A stretch of 64,000 bases of DNA from Symbiodinium sp. CCMP2592 (GCA_905221615.1 CAJNDT010006019.1:124001-188000), one strand, 5' to 3'; shown: positions 49,659-60,116, counted from the first letter of the stretch. Notes: generated from the sequence alone by a model not told the origin. Numbers and translations: made by a program.

Positions 49659-50945
49659 TTAAGGACCAGCCCCCGGGGGAGGACTGGTGTCGCAAACAGT
49701 GTCAGTTCCAGCTCGAGGAAGACGTTCAAGGAAGCAGTGGAGCCTTTCTGCAGCCTTGGCCGAAGCTTTGACCGCAGCCTCCTCCCAAACTTTAACACGA
49801 GTAGCCTCGGCCACCCATTTTTCTCTAAGAGACCCTTTGAGCCGCCTAGCGACACAGTCCTTGGCAGCACGGTCGGCGGCATCATTCAAGGATCTCAAGA
49901 AGGCAGCGCTGAAAGAAGAGTGTGTTGGGGTCCATGACGCCTTGCGATTGTGTGCCGGAACCCACATGAAATGAAGATCAATTCCAAAGCAGCGGATCTC
50001 GGCAGAAAGCTGCTGGAAATGAACAGAAAACAATGGGAGAGAGGGACACGAAAAGCGAGCCTGAAGGGCCGCTGAACAGTCAACAGCTATCGTGATGCTC
50101 CCCCTGGCTCCACGCGAAGCGGCCACAACCACAGCTTTAAGGGCCAGGAGTAGAGCGCATAGCTCGGCTCGAAACGAAGACTGGTCTTCACAACTGTTGC
50201 CACCAGCGAACGCTTTGGCACATCGATGCACAACGACCGCATGGGCCGCCACGCCGTCCTTTGCAGAACCATCGGTCGCAATCGCAATGGACGTGGACTC
50301 CTGCAGCTCGGTCTGAATGGCTTCAGCCGCTTCGTCAATCAGCCCCTCAGCATCCACAGCGGGCGGTGGAAGCGGAGGCTCGTCGAGGTGTTTGGCCAAT
50401 AACCGCTCCTCGCCCCGGTGCTTGGGGCCATCGAGGCCACTCCTGAGGTCGGCAGTGGAGGGGCACACCCAAAGCAAGTGAGCACGGCTCGGTCGCAGTG
50501 CCCCGCACAGGCACCGGAGGTGCAGCTGGTCACGGCGACGCCCCACACTTTTCTCGAAGTGCCACGTGGTGCCACCTGAAAGAAAGGCCGCTCTACGATG
50601 GAAAAGCGACGATCTGTCAGCGAGAACTCGTTTGTGGCCTTGCAGTCGGATTCGAAAGCGGAGGTGCCGGCAGCTCGAGACCACGAGCGACACCATCCTC
50701 AAGTACCCTGTGCATGCTCTGGGACACTCTTCGGCAACGGCTGAGGTATTGTTGACGGTAGAACCCTTCAAGCCAATCCTGGACGATGCGAAAATTTTCA
50801 AAGCCGATGTGAACAGTTCTGAGGGCTCCAGCAGCATCCCTTCTGCACAAAGCAGTGGCGTCGCGAGAGAACCACCAGCCCGTGCGAGCCAGCAGGCTCT
50901 CAGTCTCAGGAAGTTGCGCATGCCAACGCCCTGGGCAGTGTCCAA
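49659..50945 (-). CDS. LINE RNase H domain
   Basis: 428 codons. The N-terminal part overlaps the RT tail in another register and includes HLRCLCGALRPSRAHLLWVC, a Cys/His motif. RNase H follows with all four acidic positions: AIATDGSAKDGVAAHAV, SSFRAELCALLLAL, ITIAVDCSAALQ and LNDAADRAAKDC, plus HFMWVPAHNRK. This is the type seen in I-clade LINEs. The C-terminus is helical. Removes RNA from the hybrid during second-strand synthesis. Confidence 0.88.
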   Translation of the reverse strand: MDTAQGVGMRNFLRLRACWLARAGGSLATPLLCAEGMLLEPSELFTSALKIFASSRIGLKGSTVNNTSAVAEECPRACTGYLRMVSLVVSSCRHLRFRIRLQGHKRVLADRSSLFHRRAAFLSGGTTWHFEKSVGRRRDQLHLRCLCGALRPSRAHLLWVCPSTADLRSGLDGPKHRGEERLLAKHLDEPPLPPPAVDAEGLIDEAAEAIQTELQESTSIAIATDGSAKDGVAAHAVVVHRCAKAFAGGNSCEDQSSFRAELCALLLALKAVVVAASRGARGSITIAVDCSAALQARFSCPSLPLFSVHFQQLSAEIRCFGIDLHFMWVPAHNRKASWTPTHSSFSAAFLRSLNDAADRAAKDCVARRLKGSLREKWVAEATRVKVWEEAAVKASAKAAERLHCFLERLPRAGTDTVCDTSPPPGAGP

Positions 50946-52270
50946 TCGGGACTTCTTCCAGCCATACCGGCGGCTTAGAGACCCATCGCCAAAACAGTCG
51001 GCACAGGCCCAGGTCGAGGGCGAAAGAAGGTTCTAACCCCCATCCTAGCAACTCGTAAAAGGCAACCGTGGCCACATCCCCACCGTACCCCGAGCTAAAC
51101 AAGAAGCGAACCTCGTGCTGCACGGCTTGGACATCCTTGGCACTCGGTCTGGCAAACCCTGCCGCCCATGCCAAACAAGGCATGACAAGCGACCGCACAA
51201 GCATGATTCGGGAAGTGGTTGCAGCCTGCGTCCACCGAAGCAATCGCAATCTGAGAACCGCTTTTCGAAGCGAAAATTTCGGGATAGCCCCAGCTCCCTC
51301 AAAGTCAAAGGACACACCCAAAAGCTCAAGGGATCCACAAGTCATAAAGTGCCACTTGTCAGCGAGGAGGCGAGTGGCCTCCGTATGATGCTTGGCTGCA
51401 ACAAAACATTTGTCCTCCGCAAGCTGTAACGAGAAAGCCTGGTCGAAGTCTGCACTTGCGAGCAGAGCGGCATCAAGGTCCTGAAGGGAGCCCCGGGGCT
51501 CAATCCAGAGGGTGCGGTCATCCATGAAAATTTGTGCACCGATATTGGTGGAAGAAGCTTTGACATACTCACTCCAGCAGTGAGATAAGGCTGCCGCCGC
51601 TAATGGCGATAGCGGGCAGCCTTGCCCAAAGCCCGAACGAACCTGATGAACACCCGGGGCATACGAACCCTCGAAGTTAAAATACCGCTTGGCATCAGAA
51701 TAAAACGACTCAAGGAGTGGCAACAACTGGGGCGGTGCACCTAATCGATTGAATACTCTGCCTATGGCCGGCACATTCAGGGAATCAAAGTACCCAGCAA
51801 CGTCCATCAATGCTGCAGTGTTGACACCCCGCTTGATTGCAGCCTGGAGCTGAAACAAGACGTCCGAAGTGGAGCGGCCCGGAAGGCCACCGTGGTCGCT
51901 GGAAGAAGCCCATTTGAGGGTCCAGGGACGGAGTGCACGTGCAATGTGCTTGGTCCCAACTCGCCAAATTACCTGAGTGAGAGTAATGGGACGGGTTTTG
52001 GGCCCGCCTCGCTTGCGGATCAAGGTGACCTTGGCGAACCTCCAAAGCTTTGGCACTTGGCCCCGATCCCACACATGCTGCCACAGTTGAGCGGCCGCGT
52101 GCCACCACCGGTTGGGCAGTCGTGCTAAGTCCTTTGCACGCCAGCAGTCAGGCCCTGCAGCCTTATTCGAAAAAGAAGCAGCAATGGCCCTGAGCGCGCC
52201 TGGGTCAAACTGAACTTCAACGTGTGTGGGCTCAACAGCCTTCTGAAGGACCTTCGTAATGGCATTCAGG
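50617..52270 (-). CDS. LINE reverse transcriptase
   Basis: Open from the Met at 52,074, with coding continuing upstream to about 52,270 (SFSNKAAGPDCWRAKDLARL, the GPD motif). RPITLTQVIWRVGTKHIARA lies in the fingers. Motif A is ALMDVAGYFDSLN, motif B is GFGQGCPLSPLAAAAL, motif C is IFMDDRTLW and motif D/E is ELLGVSFDFEG. Motif C is MDD instead of ADD; both Asp are present. A thumb and a Cys/Trp-rich region follow. The register differs from endonuclease and RNase H frames on either side. Confidence 0.92.
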
Positions 52271-53572
52271 TTCGGACTCCCACTTGCAAAGCCAAGCTTG
52301 GGCCTGAGCTCGTACTACCTTGGATGGATGCACAGGGCCAGCGGCTTGTGCCTCCGCCTGGCTTGGGCAGCGTTTTTCAAACTCAAGCTGGGCATCGGCC
52401 CTGGATTTGACAAACGCACGCTGGCGGGCAGTGTCTTCCCTCAGCATTGCCTTCCATCTAGTCCGAATTGCAGAAGTTTCTTGCTCTTGAAAGGTCCCAA
52501 GCAACTCCCCGACAGGCCCGAGGAGTTTTTCAAGATCCCACTCATGGGTCCACGGAAGGTCAGGCACGATGGCTCGGGCACGGGGTAGGGACTTAAGGAT
52601 TTTTCGCCTCAAGGCCTGGTCCGGCTTACTAGTCAACATCGAGAGCTGCCGCTGCAATTTCAATAGTACACGCACCGAAGCAGACCCCTCGAACCTTTTA
52701 CAAGAGTGCACTTCCGCAGCAGTAGGCGACCAGGGCAGACTCCGGGGATGATCGCCCGATCGCGTGTGACACAGGCAGTTCTCGGCCACATTGGAAAGCT
52801 CTTGCCAACCCTTATCAACATCCCCCGTGGCTAAAGCTAACCAGAACGGATCAAAATCAGCCTCACCGAGCCACTGCTCAAGGTCGTCAGAAGATGCATC
52901 GCAAACCTTGCTCCTGGGCGGCATAGTCATAAACTGGGGAGTGTCAAGAGGTAGCTCATAGACCACCGACAGGTGATCTGAGAACGACGGCTCCAAGTGC
53001 CAGACGGCACTGGCCGCCAGTGACCAGTGGCAAACTCCGTGATCTATGCGGCGCTTGCGTCCTGGGCCCGTGGGCGGTAGGGCAGCGCCCTGCGCGGCGT
53101 CGTCTAAAGACCGGATGGCCCCTGCTGCAAGGGCTTCGCCCAGGACGGCCTCTGCCGGTTCGAGGTTCATGTCGCCCGCGACCACGAAGGGTCCTTGGCC
53201 CGCAGTGCATGCCGCCAGGATGTCCGAAATTTGGGCAGACGCGGCTGCCTGGTGTCCTGATTGTCCGTAAACGGACACAAAAGCGATCTGTGCATGCTGT
53301 GGTGTTCCTTGAAATTCAAAAATGCCTGCCGCGCACCTGGTGTTTCCCACACCCTCTGCAAGTCGGAACGGTCGAAAAGGCAGGGAGCTGACCAGGGCAA
53401 CTCGACTCAGGCCGGAGTCCTCAGGAACAGACAAAGCGGCGTAAAAGCCACGGGCTTTCCAGGCACGAAGGAAACCCGGGGCTGATGCAACATTGATGTC
53501 AGCCTCAGCAATGGTGCAGATGTGCACGTCGTTTGCCGCAAGGAAATTGCAAATGGCATCAACAGACGACAC
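52232..53572 (-). CDS. LINE AP-type endonuclease
   Basis: 446 codons. Exonuclease-endonuclease-phosphatase fold: TIAEADINVASAPG with the metal-binding Glu, FVSVYGQSG, PFVVAGDMNLEPAEA (GDxN), RKRRIDHGVCHW and SFSDHLSVVYELP (SDH). It nicks target DNA to prime reverse transcription. The C-terminal third is a helical linker (VRVLLKLQRQLSMLTSKPDQ) before the RT. Confidence 0.92.
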   Translation of the reverse strand: MSSVDAICNFLAANDVHICTIAEADINVASAPGFLRAWKARGFYAALSVPEDSGLSRVALVSSLPFRPFRLAEGVGNTRCAAGIFEFQGTPQHAQIAFVSVYGQSGHQAAASAQISDILAACTAGQGPFVVAGDMNLEPAEAVLGEALAAGAIRSLDDAAQGAALPPTGPGRKRRIDHGVCHWSLAASAVWHLEPSFSDHLSVVYELPLDTPQFMTMPPRSKVCDASSDDLEQWLGEADFDPFWLALATGDVDKGWQELSNVAENCLCHTRSGDHPRSLPWSPTAAEVHSCKRFEGSASVRVLLKLQRQLSMLTSKPDQALRRKILKSLPRARAIVPDLPWTHEWDLEKLLGPVGELLGTFQEQETSAIRTRWKAMLREDTARQRAFVKSRADAQLEFEKRCPSQAEAQAAGPVHPSKVVRAQAQAWLCKWESEPECHYEGPSEGC

Positions 53573-53598
53573 ACCTTTGCCAGTAATGTTGACAGTGG

Positions 53599-54084
53599 CT
53601 AGTCGGACGAAAACGGCAAATTAAAAATGATCTCGGCCTGTTCAAGCAAATGGCTTTCCCGCTTCTTGACCGGGCCCTCTGGAGTTTGCTTGGCATGGGC
53701 CTTGGTGAGGGTCTTAACAGCCTCAACTCGGCGCTTGGCTTTGCGCTTTGCCGTGGCACGATCACAGAGGCCACGCTTTACATGGGACAGCGCATCACTT
53801 TGCTGTCGAAATGGTGTTTTGCACTCAAGACACAGCCACCCAAACGATGATCTGAGACCACCTCTGGCTGCAAAGACCTTCGAAGGAGTGGCCCTTGGCC
53901 AACAAAAGAGCCGAAAGTGTTCCAATGGCGTTCCCCTGGCAGCACCGATGCGTTTGATACTCTCACGGCCACGGCGTGTGACAGCAGCTTTGTCGATGGT
54001 GCTCTTGCGGTCGAGTGCCTTGAATCTGGCCCACGGTACCCTCGGATGGGCGGCGCATCTGTGGGCAAGCTTATCAGCAGTCAC
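53599..54084 (-). CDS. LINE zinc-finger linker
   Basis: 161 codons continuing the giant ORF after a frame change at about 54,084. Contains WLCLECKTPFRQQSDALSHV (C2H2-like CxxC...H) and a Lys/Arg-rich helix (ATAKRKAKRRVEAVKTLTKA). With two similar fingers at the end of the upstream ORF it forms a nucleic-acid-binding block. Confidence 0.7.
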   Translation of the reverse strand: MTADKLAHRCAAHPRVPWARFKALDRKSTIDKAAVTRRGRESIKRIGAARGTPLEHFRLFCWPRATPSKVFAARGGLRSSFGWLCLECKTPFRQQSDALSHVKRGLCDRATAKRKAKRRVEAVKTLTKAHAKQTPEGPVKKRESHLLEQAEIIFNLPFSSD

Positions 54085-57000
54085 AGCATCGGCACTCTTA
54101 GACTCTTAGAGAAGGCATCCCTAGCAGCAATGCCGAAATCACAAAGCGGGCACCTCCAATGGCAGTTGTCGCCGGCCTTCGCCTGGATGATGGATGGCTG
54201 GCGCTTCCCGTGCGGGACCCCTGACGGGATCTGCCCTGGATGGTGGGTCTTGTAGTGAGCATATAGCTTGGCCTGACGGGTAGCCACACACTTGGCAACG
54301 GCCCGGAACGGACACAAGGAGCAAATGGCAACTGGACTGCGATCAAGCTGAAGCCCTGCCCTCCCCCAGTAATGCACTTGGCGCTCTGTGGGTGGCTTGC
54401 ACGCAACACTGGCAGACACTGCATCTAGGTCGTCAATGCACTGCGGCTCGGGAGGCCCAGCGACAACACTGCCAGGAACACTTGAGCTGGCGGACCACAC
54501 GGTGGGAGGCTTAGACAAAGCCTGGGCGGGTGCCTGTGACGACTGTGAACTCCACTCAGTCCGGGCCTTTGTGCACTTGCGAGCTTTCCACGAAGGGGTT
54601 GGTGCGAAAGACCAAACCGTGGCCGGCTTGGAGCAGACAGATGCAACGGATTTGCCCCCGGCTCGAAAGCCTAGTGACGCTGCCGAGCGTACCGCAAGCA
54701 GCTCTGCGGGGTAAGCAGTACCCGTCTCAGGCACCAACAGGTCAACATGTTTGTCCTCCAGCCACAAGGCAGCTGTATGCTTGGCTTGTGATGTAGTGAA
54801 GGCTTCGGGTTCCAGGGATGAGTCGGCTGGTATCACAACAATGTTGATCCCCCAGCTTCTCGACAGTGCCCGCATTTCTAAGTCCGACGCATAGGCCGAT
54901 TCGCCCCCAAGGAGCTCGCAGTATGAATCGTAAGTCAAGTCAGGGACGGCCTTGCCCGAAGGGTCACACTTATCCCAAAGTCCACTATATTTATCCTTAT
55001 GTTGTTTAAGGTGCGTCACAGTGCCTGCCCTCAGCTCCCGATGGTGCGGAGGGGTCTGGTCGGGGTGTATGTGCTTAAGCGCAGCGGCAAATGCGTGGAA
55101 CACACACGAGCCATCCTTGGGTACTTGCACCTTTTTGCAGCCTTTGGGTATGTCCCGAATCAAGGTTTTGGCCTTCTTGCCCGGACCGAGCTGCTTCTCA
55201 TCCTGATCCTTGTCGGTGTCTTCAGTGGTGACAGAAACCGCCTGTCGAGGCTCAAAGATGGAGGGTTTGGGTGCCAATGGTAGCACAGAAGAGGCTTTCA
55301 GGGGCCGCTGTTGTCGCACCTGATTACGGGGCGGCGCAATGGCAGCCCAAAGCGTCAAAGTGGTCTCACCCTCCGTGGCAGCTAAGGGAACAAGGTCACG
55401 GTCCGGCTCCTTGGCGGCTGCCCGAAAGTAGAAAACCTTGAAGTTTTTCTTACGCAGCTGGCGGAGCATGGTGATATCATCGAAGGCGGTCTTCAATACG
55501 GTGGCAACCTGGTCAGCATGCCAGTCCGAGGGGACCCACGGTACCGACCACACCTTCTCCACAGCCTCAGTGCTGAGCCGCGGGGCCACGTGTCCAAGCC
55601 GCCCTGCCCTGTGCGCCAATCCGAGATCTCCCGCTGTGCGGCGGATGCGTGTCAAGTAGTCGCCGGCACTCTCGCCTTTGTTTTGCTCAACCCAGGTGAT
55701 TTTAGTCAAAATCTTGGGTTCTGCCCCTGCCGACCTGGCCTGCTCAAAGAAAAAGCCGTCACGCCCCGAAATGGCAAGGACGGAGGACACATCTGGTTCG
55801 TTGACTCTCAACAGCCCATACAACTGGCTGCTTTTGCCAACTTTTTCTTCCTTCCATGCCCACGTGTCCAAGGCGTTAAGATGATTGCCACTCAGCCACT
55901 TCATCATGTGTTGCGCCGGCTGTTTGAGCATCATAGCCCACGTGTCCTCAACCGTAAAAGGTCGGGGGAGGCGAACATGCAGAACTGCGGAAGGTCGCTT
56001 GGTCACCTTCTGTGTGGCCCCCGAGCCCTTGAGGCCTGGGATAGGGTGGGCCGTGTCGGAGCGAATGAACCATGAACTGGCCTTGCGAAATTGAAGCTGA
56101 TCCTCGACAAGTCCTGGCACTCGATCAGGGCCTTCCGGGTTCAAGACAACAAACTTCAAAGAGTACTGCTTGGAACAGCCTTTTGCCATAGCTTCAAAGA
56201 GTGTTGAGCGCTCCTTGGTACAGAGCACAATGCCTTTAAGAACCTCGTTGGCAGGAAGTTTTTCGAGCTTATCGGCAAGGTGGGCTGGGTCAAGCAAAGG
56301 ATGATCCCAATCCTGCGCCCTCAAGCGAAACTCCTTAGCAGGGTCGGGTCTGGGCTTGCGCGTGACCGTAGTCCAGCCTACATCGGGCTGTGTTCCGCCC
56401 ACGCCTTTGCCTGCACTTTTGCCTTTGCCCGCACTCAGGTCCGAGGCTGCGACGGCACCTTTACCTTTGCCTGCGCTCGGGGCCGAGTTGGGGACACCTT
56501 TGCCGGCGTCCTTTGCATGGCGGCCTTTGGCACCTTTGTGTTTGCCTTTGCCCTTGACCTCAGGCTGGCCCGACATCACCGGGGCCTCCGGGGTAGGGAC
56601 TGTGGGTCCACCGCTGTTGCCCTGCGACCCGGCTGCCCTTGCCAACTTTGCCGCCGCTTTTTTAAGCCGGGCTTTCCTGCGTTTGTGGGCTTTGTTGCTC
56701 GCTGGAGTCAGAGCGGGCCCATTGGGAACAGCAGCAATGTTCCCCAGTAGGGCGCTGAGGTCAAAGCTCGCAATTGCTTCTTGGATTGCTTTTTGCACTG
56801 CTTGTTGAATGAACGCATGAAGTCCTGCCTGTGTTTTGGGACCGGGGCCGGGATTGGAGGCTTCCCCAATCCGGGCGGCATTTAAGTAGTTAAAGTTACG
56901 ACTAAGAGCGCTGAGGCATGCAAAGCAGTCCGAGATGCACTCCCGACACAGCCACCTTGAAAGCCAACCGTCACTTGCAAAAGGCATGCCCTGTGGAAGT

Positions 57001-60000
57001 GAAGTCCGGGGTTCCACCTGCTCGGTCTGACCTGAGGAGTCATCGGCAGGCCTTATGCACTGGGTTTCCTCATAGAGGTGTTCACCTATCAGGCCGGGGC
57101 AGACAGCAACGCACTCGGTGGCCCCACCTGTGGCAAGAAAGGCGCTCCTGCAGGTTGCGGCCCCAGCCGGGGATTTCTCTGAGCCTTTCGGCCAACTCAT
57201 ACCGCCAGCGAAGCCTGAAGCCTGAGTGTGCAGCCTGAGTCCTGAATCGTCAAGAAAACGCGGGTACTCGACCTCACCATTGGCAACCTCAGGGGATTTA
57301 CTCGGGCCTTTCGGCCAACCTGCACCGCCGTCGTTGCAAAGGGAACGGTCGAGCGGTCCACAACCGAGAACAAAGCACTGATCGGGAGTACTGTGGGCAA
57401 ATTTAGCGCTCCTACTGGCACCTGCCTCTGCTGGGGATATGCTAGCACCTTTCGGTACCTTGGACCCCTGAGCATAACAGGCAGCCTGAGTATGCAGCTC
57501 GGTGTCGGAAGCACACGATGAAAGAGATTTCGGCCCAGCAGGAATGCACTGTCGGCCGCACACAAACTGGGAGCCCTGCTGCTGAAAGTGGCCGGGATGG
57601 TCCGGGCCAGTTGGCTGCCCAGGACCTTCACCAGGCAAGTAGGCACGTGTCGCATGCCAGGGCATCAGTACATGAGTAGCTTTTGCTGCGAAGTTGGCGC
57701 TCCTACCGGCTCCTGCTGTTGTTGGGGATATTCCCGCACCTTTCGGCACACTCGACCCATCAATACAACAAGTAGCCCTAGTCAGCAGCCCGTTGCTGAA
57801 GTCGTTAATGGTGTCAAAACTGGACCCTTTGCAAGAAGTCGAAACAGTCTGGCATTCGAAAACACACCCACTCTCAAAGTAGCAATGTGTTGGCGCATCC
57901 TGCGGCTGTCCTGTCTCGGCACATCCTGAGCACAGAGCTTGTATACACACGGGTAACCCAAAAGGGAAAGGAGGACTAAACCCAAGCCTAGGGGGCAAGG
58001 AGGAAACAGGCGTTTGGCAGTCGTCGTCGCAGTCGCATTCGTCTGGCTGCCCAGCACCTTCACCAGTCAGGTAGGCACGGGTATCATGCCGGGGCATCGG
58101 GACAGCAGCAGCACTTTCAGCAAGATTGGCGCTCCTACCGGCTACTGTTGTAATTGGGGATATTCCCGCACCTTTCGGCACACTCGACCCATCATAACAA
58201 CAAGCAGTCAGAGTCTGCAGCCCATTGCTGAAGTCGTTCGTGGAAGCAACACTTGACCCTTGACAAGGGGAAGGTATGGCTTGGCACTCGAAAGCGCCCC
58301 CTGTCTCAAAGTTGCACTGCTTTAGCCCATCCTGCATCTGTCCTGTCCCGGCACAGCCTGAGCACAGAGTTTGCATGCACACAGGTAACCCCAAGGGGGA
58401 GGGAGGACTAAACCCTAGACTAGGGGGCAAGGAGGAGGCAGGCGTTTGGCAGTCGTCGTCGCAGTCGCCATCGTCCAGCAAGGTGCTGCCACTGCGTCGT
58501 TCGGCCAGTTCGCCCCTCGTGCTCGTGATCGAACCATCCTCAGCAATTCCATGGCGTAGGCACTGCGAGGCAGGGTGGACCAGGGGAGCCCAGCTAGGGC
58601 TACATAGAGGGGTAGAGGAGCTCACAATGTGAGATCTTTGCCCTTCAGCGGGTCTTCTTTCGAGCTCTGGGGACGGCCCGTCACAACTCCTTCTTAGTCC
58701 TTGAGCGGATCTTGTTTCGAGCTTTAGGGTAAGCCCGTTTGGGGAGCAACACCTAAAGCACTCACAGGCTGCGTTGCCGCCGCCCCCATCACGGACCTCA
58801 GCAGCCTCACATGCACAGATTGCGCCCGCAGCTCGCTCGGCAACGATCGGTCCTGGAAATGCCGTCGTCGCCCTCGAAGACAGCTGCAGCCTGTTGATTT
58901 TCAGGTCGCCAACATTGACTGCGGCAGCATCTTGGCAGTCACCTGATGCACAAACGCCACGGCAGGCAGCACACTCTCCGGCACCATTGGCTCCGTAGTT
59001 GCCAGCACCTTTGCCGACGAGAGCGCCACAAGCACCAGTGGCAACATTGCCACCCTCAGCTGTGGAGGCTCCACCGCCACCTGTCGCCTCGCCACAAGCG
59101 CTGATTGCAGCAGCCTCCGCCTCACTTGCGCTGATTGCTCCATCACCGCGCTGATCGGCCCGGATGGAGGCGCAAAGCAGGACGGAAGAAAACACTACTT
59201 GATGTTTTTGCCCTTCAGCGGGTCTTCTTTCGGGCTTAGGGAGGTGCCCGTCACAACTGCATTTTGGTCCTTGAGCGGATCTTGTTTCGAGCTCTTGGGG
59301 GAGCCCGCTTGGGGAGCCAACCCTAAGCTGCTCACTGTGCACGATCTCGGCAAGGTTGAAGTCACAGCAATCGTCCTCTGCGAAAGTAGGAAACTCGTCG
59401 ACCTGACAGGTGCCAGAAGCATAAGCCCCCTGACATTCAAAGCCGACACTTGCACTGATTGCACCGCCACCGCCAGTAGCAGAGGGTGCATCGATGTTCC
59501 GCTGACCTGTGGCTCCATCGCCACCACCGTTCGGAATGTCGCTGGCACAGCCTGCCGCCACTTCACAAGCACTGATTGCTGCAGCCGCTTCTTCGCATGC
59601 GCTGATTGCGCCGCCGCTGTCGGAAGCCGCCGCCTCACACGCGCTGATTGCTTGGTCCGGTACATCTGCTAACCCAAGCAGGACACCGAACTCGCCCTCA
59701 CAAAACCATGGCATGCTTGGATCAACACCCAAGGCCAACATGCGTTGCTGAGCCATACGTGCAACAGCCAAGTTGGCAGCACGTCTAGCCACTATGAAGC
59801 CTACCAAAGAGGAGATAGCTTTCATCACATTTGCATCACCATCGCCACCATGCGCTTCGGATGCACCCCGGTTGCCGCTTCCCAAGCAGCGTCGATTCTT
59901 TGGATTGCGCCTTTCCCCCAAGGAAAGGACTTCACCTGGCTGGTCCTGCCAGCGCCATGGTTCTGAGGGCCTGCAGGCCCACGGCCAAAGGAGTAGTCTT

Positions 60001-60116
60001 GAGCCGTCGTCGTGGTGTAGATGGGTCTCCATGACCCTTAGTCGTCGCTGAAGTCGAAGTCGAGAGGTGGACGCACCACCAGAGGAAGGAGCCATTGCCT
60101 GCACCTTCCTACACAC
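54081..60116 (-). CDS. LINE ORF1: Cys-rich repeats, NPGP motif, OTU protease
   Basis: 2,011 codons. Residues about 1-1,060 are low-complexity, Ala/Cys-rich (ISACEAAA-type words) with internal duplications. RIGEASNPGPGP sits at 1080-1093. Then an Ala/Lys-rich basic region, a segment with helical core (VLHVRLPRPFTVEDTWAMML), and an OTU cysteine protease at about 1,660-1,800: VPKDGSCVFHAFAAAL with D1668 and C1671, DLEMRALSRSWGINIVVIP, and WLEDKHVDLLVP with H1790. C2H2-like fingers close it (CSLCPFRAVAKC...HYKTHH and CPLCDFGIA). OTU enzymes remove ubiquitin or UBL; a role in evading host degradation or in processing is inferred. Confidence 0.88.
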   Translation of the reverse strand: MCRKVQAMAPSSGGASTSRLRLQRRLRVMETHLHHDDGSRLLLWPWACRPSEPWRWQDQPGEVLSLGERRNPKNRRCLGSGNRGASEAHGGDGDANVMKAISSLVGFIVARRAANLAVARMAQQRMLALGVDPSMPWFCEGEFGVLLGLADVPDQAISACEAAASDSGGAISACEEAAAAISACEVAAGCASDIPNGGGDGATGQRNIDAPSATGGGGAISASVGFECQGAYASGTCQVDEFPTFAEDDCCDFNLAEIVHSEQLRVGSPSGLPQELETRSAQGPKCSCDGHLPKPERRPAEGQKHQVVFSSVLLCASIRADQRGDGAISASEAEAAAISACGEATGGGGASTAEGGNVATGACGALVGKGAGNYGANGAGECAACRGVCASGDCQDAAAVNVGDLKINRLQLSSRATTAFPGPIVAERAAGAICACEAAEVRDGGGGNAACECFRCCSPNGLTLKLETRSAQGLRRSCDGPSPELERRPAEGQRSHIVSSSTPLCSPSWAPLVHPASQCLRHGIAEDGSITSTRGELAERRSGSTLLDDGDCDDDCQTPASSLPPSLGFSPPSPLGLPVCMQTLCSGCAGTGQMQDGLKQCNFETGGAFECQAIPSPCQGSSVASTNDFSNGLQTLTACCYDGSSVPKGAGISPITTVAGRSANLAESAAAVPMPRHDTRAYLTGEGAGQPDECDCDDDCQTPVSSLPPRLGFSPPFPFGLPVCIQALCSGCAETGQPQDAPTHCYFESGCVFECQTVSTSCKGSSFDTINDFSNGLLTRATCCIDGSSVPKGAGISPTTAGAGRSANFAAKATHVLMPWHATRAYLPGEGPGQPTGPDHPGHFQQQGSQFVCGRQCIPAGPKSLSSCASDTELHTQAACYAQGSKVPKGASISPAEAGASRSAKFAHSTPDQCFVLGCGPLDRSLCNDGGAGWPKGPSKSPEVANGEVEYPRFLDDSGLRLHTQASGFAGGMSWPKGSEKSPAGAATCRSAFLATGGATECVAVCPGLIGEHLYEETQCIRPADDSSGQTEQVEPRTSLPQGMPFASDGWLSRWLCRECISDCFACLSALSRNFNYLNAARIGEASNPGPGPKTQAGLHAFIQQAVQKAIQEAIASFDLSALLGNIAAVPNGPALTPASNKAHKRRKARLKKAAAKLARAAGSQGNSGGPTVPTPEAPVMSGQPEVKGKGKHKGAKGRHAKDAGKGVPNSAPSAGKGKGAVAASDLSAGKGKSAGKGVGGTQPDVGWTTVTRKPRPDPAKEFRLRAQDWDHPLLDPAHLADKLEKLPANEVLKGIVLCTKERSTLFEAMAKGCSKQYSLKFVVLNPEGPDRVPGLVEDQLQFRKASSWFIRSDTAHPIPGLKGSGATQKVTKRPSAVLHVRLPRPFTVEDTWAMMLKQPAQHMMKWLSGNHLNALDTWAWKEEKVGKSSQLYGLLRVNEPDVSSVLAISGRDGFFFEQARSAGAEPKILTKITWVEQNKGESAGDYLTRIRRTAGDLGLAHRAGRLGHVAPRLSTEAVEKVWSVPWVPSDWHADQVATVLKTAFDDITMLRQLRKKNFKVFYFRAAAKEPDRDLVPLAATEGETTLTLWAAIAPPRNQVRQQRPLKASSVLPLAPKPSIFEPRQAVSVTTEDTDKDQDEKQLGPGKKAKTLIRDIPKGCKKVQVPKDGSCVFHAFAAALKHIHPDQTPPHHRELRAGTVTHLKQHKDKYSGLWDKCDPSGKAVPDLTYDSYCELLGGESAYASDLEMRALSRSWGINIVVIPADSSLEPEAFTTSQAKHTAALWLEDKHVDLLVPETGTAYPAELLAVRSAASLGFRAGGKSVASVCSKPATVWSFAPTPSWKARKCTKARTEWSSQSSQAPAQALSKPPTVWSASSSVPGSVVAGPPEPQCIDDLDAVSASVACKPPTERQVHYWGRAGLQLDRSPVAICSLCPFRAVAKCVATRQAKLYAHYKTHHPGQIPSGVPHGKRQPSIIQAKAGDNCHWRCPLCDFGIAARDAFSKSLRVPML

